Assembly (NCBI RefSeq): GCF_022267375.1
Contig: NZ_JAIZBH010000001.1
Span: forward strand, 2,026,001-2,090,000
Reading direction: 5' to 3'
From: Leptospira sanjuanensis
GTDB lineage: Bacteria > Spirochaetota > Leptospiria > Leptospirales > Leptospiraceae
DNA: 64,000 nt
This document shows, one piece after another, positions 59,563 through 64,000 of this stretch (the first letter of the stretch is position 1; each line of letters begins with the position of its first letter). The notes under the pieces were generated by a model. It saw only the letters and a program-made list of their open reading frames with translations. It was not told the origin of the DNA and did not search any database. Made by a program: the position numbers and the translations under genes.

Positions 59563-59573
<11 letters not shown>
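59043..59573 (+). CDS. rimM: Ribosome maturation factor RimM
   Basis: 176 residues, TTG start. The N-terminal barrel begins [16 protein letters not shown], and the C-terminal PRC-barrel has [14 protein letters not shown] and [14 protein letters not shown]. RimM assists 30S head assembly. It overlaps trmD by 11 bases. Confidence 0.95.
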
Positions 59574-60656
<1,083 letters not shown>

Positions 60657-60662
60657 ACCGGT

Positions 60663-61352
<690 letters not shown>

Positions 61353-61436
61353 ACCGGCCGTCGATCCGAAAGGATCGTTGTTTTCTTTCCGGTCACGGAT
61401 TATGCGAGATAAAATTTGTATCAGGAAGGAATTCGA

Positions 61437-62180
61437 ATGAAACTTTCCGCCGACTTCTCCGGTGGAAACATGCTTCTTTTTTCCGGAAAAGAATCCGAGG
61501 CGGTGAAGTCCGGCGTCTTTTCCTGGAATACGAACGTAAAAGCTCTCGTTCTTGAAACCTTTCTTGGAGGCGCTTGGATTTCTTTCGGATCGAAAAAGAT
61601 CAAAGTGAACACCGATTCAACTCCCTTGATAAAGGGAGAACTTCTGACTTTGACAGCAAAGCCGAACAAAAAAGGAATCGAACTTCGAATCTTAGAAAGA
61701 GAACTCAAAGGTTCGGAAAATTCTCCCTTGAAATTGGAGAACAAGGGTCTAAGCATACGGGAACTTTCCGAAAAACTGAGCGGAGGCGAGTCCAAGGACA
61801 CGTCACCTGAAACCGCGGTATTCAAAGTTCTAAAATCGTATTACCCTTTTTTAGAATGGAATGCGGAATTACCGTATTTTCGTTGGGAATTTTCCGGAGG
61901 AAATGCGGAAGGGATTTTCGATCCAAAAGAGGAAACCAAAAAGTTCCTATTTCGGATCCAATCCGAAAAAACCGGAAAGACGATGGTTCTATTCTTATGG
62001 AAGGAAACCGCGGGAGAAGACCTGCAAATCAGTGCTACGTTTGATAATTTTAAAATGTACTTGCATGCTTGCCAAAACAAAGAAAAATTTAAGAGAATCC
62101 TAATCGAGTCGTCTGTGAGTTTTCAGGGATACAATTTGGCTTATAAACCGTCTCAAGCTCAAAAGGAATGGAATGCGTAA
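61437..62180 (+). CDS. Conserved hypothetical protein between rnhB and the FlhB-like gene
   Basis: 247 residues from the ATG at 61437, which has AAGGA six bases upstream; a TTG seven codons earlier overlaps the ribosome site. No signal peptide or membrane helix. Mixed strands and helices, Lys/Glu-rich. The frame ends 0 bases before the FlhB-like gene. In Bacillus an uncharacterised gene (ylqG) holds the same place between rnhB and ylqH, but I cannot confirm homology. Function unknown. Confidence 0.7.
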   Translation: MKLSADFSGGNMLLFSGKESEAVKSGVFSWNTNVKALVLETFLGGAWISFGSKKIKVNTDSTPLIKGELLTLTAKPNKKGIELRILERELKGSENSPLKLENKGLSIRELSEKLSGGESKDTSPETAVFKVLKSYYPFLEWNAELPYFRWEFSGGNAEGIFDPKEETKKFLFRIQSEKTGKTMVLFLWKETAGEDLQISATFDNFKMYLHACQNKEKFKRILIESSVSFQGYNLAYKPSQAQKEWNA

Positions 62181-62450
62181 ATGATCAGTGTGGCTCTGAA
62201 ATTTATTCCGAAACAAAACGACGCGCCTGTAATCACGGCTTCCGCTTCAGGACTTTTAGGAGACACGATTCGTAAAATTGCACAGAGAAATTCGGTTCCA
62301 ATCGTTGAAAATCCGATTCTCGCGGAATCCCTTTCGGAACTACCAATCGGAACCGAAATTCCCGAAAATCTTTATAGGGCCGTTGGGGCGATATTCTCTA
62401 TGATCCTGGAATTGGATTCAAATTCCGGAAAAAGGGAAATGTTAAAATGA
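62181..62450 (+). CDS. FlhB C-terminal-domain-like protein (YlqH/FlhX type)
   Basis: 89 residues that match only the cytoplasmic C-terminal part of FlhB ([56 protein letters not shown]). The protein starts where the product of NPTH autocleavage would begin, so it lacks the NPTH motif and the membrane part. Such free domains are known in some flagellated bacteria and can replace the cleaved FlhB fragment. It overlaps the HD-GYP gene by 4 bases. Confidence 0.88.
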   Translation: MISVALKFIPKQNDAPVITASASGLLGDTIRKIAQRNSVPIVENPILAESLSELPIGTEIPENLYRAVGAIFSMILELDSNSGKREMLK

Positions 62451-63634
62451 AGAAGTTTGCCGTATCCGAACTAAGGGCCGGAATGCGATTTTCAAAGCCA
62501 GTCTATTTGGATAAGGATAATTTATTTATCACTTCCAATACTCCGGTTACGGACAGCGATCTGGACCGTTTGAATAAATTCGGAATTCAGGAAGTTATGA
62601 CCGCCGGAGAAATTCTCCAGCTCGGCGGAATGTCCTCCGACCCGGAACTTCTCGAAACGAGCATCGACGATATCATCATCAACACCGTCGTAGACGACGA
62701 ACTTCAACCTCTCAAAGCGGTTTACGACAATCTCAATCGGATTAAAGTCACATTCGGAAATTTATTTAGAGAATCCACGCAAGTCGTCCAGGACGTTTTC
62801 AAAAAGACGTTGGATGAAAAACCTTTGGAAGTGACTCCTGTTCGCGAAATCGCCGAAAAACTGACCGACTTTGTCCGCTCCAATCAGAACATCTCCTATC
62901 TGATCTTGGCGAATAATCCGTCAGGCTATTATCTCTACAATCAGATCGCGAACGCCACGTTCTATTCTTTGATTCTTGGAAAACTTCTCGAATATTCCAG
63001 ACCGAAGATGATCGATCTTGGAATTTCCTGTCTTCTTGCGGATATAGGAATGAGCAAGGTTCCCTCCGCCGTTTCCGAAAAGAACGAACATCTCACGGAC
63101 GAAGAATTCAAGACGATCATGAAACATACGATCTTGGGGTATCAAATTCTTTCCCAAAAGATGAAACTCAAAAACAATCTTGCGATCGTTGCGCTCCAAC
63201 ACCACGAGCGTTACGACGGAAACGGTTATCCTCAAAAGTTGGCCGGGAACGCGATCGAAGAACAGGCGAGAATCTATGCGATCGCGGATAACTTCTCCGC
63301 GCTCGTGACGAATCGTCCGCATAGAAAGAAAATTCTCCCGCACGAAGCGATCAAATCCATGATCAGCATGGACGTGGGAAAGTTCGATCTCAAGCTCGTG
63401 AGAACTCTCTTAGGTCATCTTTCCTTGTATCCGGTCGGATCCTGCATCGAGTTGTCGGACAAGCGGATCGGGGTCGTTCTCGGCCCGAATCCGGATAAAC
63501 CGATTCGTCCCTGTATTCGTATTATAAAAGATGAATATGGAGAAATGGTCCGAAATCTGATACTTGTGGATCTCCTGAAAGAAACCAATCTCTTCATTTC
63601 CCGTCCCGTGGATTTGCAGGAAATAACCGCGTAA
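62447..63634 (+). CDS. HD-GYP-like protein with degenerate metal site
   Basis: 395 residues. The N-terminal 130 residues are an unclassified signalling region (begins [15 protein letters not shown]). The HD-GYP domain spans about 160-345. The [11 protein letters not shown] segment (H252, H253, GYP), H227 ([10 protein letters not shown]) and D281 (AIADNFSAL) are kept. The HD pair reads A198-D199 ([11 protein letters not shown]), and the upstream His position is N165. At least two metal ligands are missing, so cyclic-di-GMP hydrolysis is doubtful; binding or a regulatory role is possible. C-terminal extension of about 50 residues. Confidence 0.85.
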   Translation: MKKFAVSELRAGMRFSKPVYLDKDNLFITSNTPVTDSDLDRLNKFGIQEVMTAGEILQLGGMSSDPELLETSIDDIIINTVVDDELQPLKAVYDNLNRIKVTFGNLFRESTQVVQDVFKKTLDEKPLEVTPVREIAEKLTDFVRSNQNISYLILANNPSGYYLYNQIANATFYSLILGKLLEYSRPKMIDLGISCLLADIGMSKVPSAVSEKNEHLTDEEFKTIMKHTILGYQILSQKMKLKNNLAIVALQHHERYDGNGYPQKLAGNAIEEQARIYAIADNFSALVTNRPHRKKILPHEAIKSMISMDVGKFDLKLVRTLLGHLSLYPVGSCIELSDKRIGVVLGPNPDKPIRPCIRIIKDEYGEMVRNLILVDLLKETNLFISRPVDLQEITA

Positions 63635-63648
63635 TTTCTTTTTTTTCT

Positions 63649-63999
63649 TTGAGCCGATTTAAAACGATCAAGGGTAAAGAAGGGGAAGAAATCGCCGCTC
63701 AATTTTTAATTTCGCTCGGACACGAAATTCTTGCGCGAAACTACCGTTATCTGCGTTTCGAGATCGACATAATTTCCACCAAAGAAGAAGTCCTTTTCTT
63801 CAACGAAGTCAAACACTGGAAAGAGTCTCAAGACTTCGATCCGCGTTTTACGTTCCATTCCGCAAAACAAAACCGGATGAGAACAGCCGCAAACGGGTTT
63901 CTTTCCCAACATGGTTCTTTCCGCGATCATTTTGTCTCATTCTGTCTTGTCTCCGTAAATGCGAAAAAGGGATGTGAATATTATCCTGACCTCTTTTGA
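63649..63999 (+). CDS. yraN: YraN/UPF0102 family nuclease-like protein
   Basis: 116 residues, TTG start. The family has a Holliday-junction-resolvase-like fold. Visible are [31 protein letters not shown] (Asp) and FFNEVKHW (ExK), matching the nuclease core. Function unproven; the gene often lies near rnhB and rplS. It ends one base before the window edge and is complete. Confidence 0.9.
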   Translation: MSRFKTIKGKEGEEIAAQFLISLGHEILARNYRYLRFEIDIISTKEEVLFFNEVKHWKESQDFDPRFTFHSAKQNRMRTAANGFLSQHGSFRDHFVSFCLVSVNAKKGCEYYPDLF

Positions 64000-64000
64000 A

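Overview
The window reads as a chromosomal segment of a spirochaete of the genus Leptospira. The evidence is two FlaB-type flagellins starting MIINHN, a DUF1564 protein (a family known from Leptospira), lipoproteins with relaxed lipoboxes, frequent TTG starts, and many signalling proteins. GC is moderate (not measured), which would fit a higher-GC pathogenic-clade species, but I do not assign a species. No prophage, insertion sequence, CRISPR array or rRNA gene was seen; the only RNA gene is tRNA-Ala(GGC).

Layout. 0-6.4 kb: end of tyrS, a polysaccharide-deacetylase-like protein, then a leftward unit (hydrolase-like protein, peptide deformylase, RND permease) and tRNA-Ala. 6.5-10 kb: a partner-switching unit (coiled-coil protein, GAF/SpoIIE phosphatase/HATPase fusion, STAS antagonist). 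10-14.5 kb: the two subunits of a biotin-dependent acyl-CoA carboxylase. 14.7-25.7 kb: a leftward chemosensory cluster (LOV-like PAS kinase, REC-HATPase protein, CheY, STAS, CheA, tandem-PAS receptor, CheW, CheD, CheB). 26-35.6 kb: ispH, then two convergent flaB genes enclosing a copper/silver CusCBA-type efflux operon. 35.9-39.7 kb: cobalamin adenosyltransferase, a POT transporter, an NlpC/P60 protein and DUF1564. 40.4-53 kb: a Lon-N-domain protein, then a long rightward LPS and nitrogen-type regulatory run (hldE split in two genes, pyrG, kdsA, lptC, lptA-like, lptB, rpoN, hprK, ptsH, ntrY, ntrX). 53-58.4 kb: a UDG-fold protein, priA, fmt, a PASTA protein, rpe. 58.5-64 kb: rpsP, khpA, rimM, trmD, rplS, rnhB, a hypothetical gene, an FlhB C-domain protein, a degenerate HD-GYP protein and yraN.

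The most interesting part is the chemosensory cluster. Both PAS domains of its receptor carry a His and a Trp 49 residues apart, the spacing I recall for the haem ligand and oxygen-contact residues of Aer2. The kinase at the head of the same cluster has a LOV-like PAS domain that keeps flavin-contact residues but has Pro in place of the photoactive Cys. Together they suggest oxygen or redox sensing coupled to motility; this is inference. Several housekeeping or signalling proteins have lost defined sites: PriA lacks one complete zinc site, the HD-GYP protein lacks the His of HD, the deacetylase lacks a metal Asp, and the UDG-fold protein keeps four cluster-type cysteines without clear catalytic motifs. 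A PASTA membrane protein sits where other bacteria carry a PASTA kinase.
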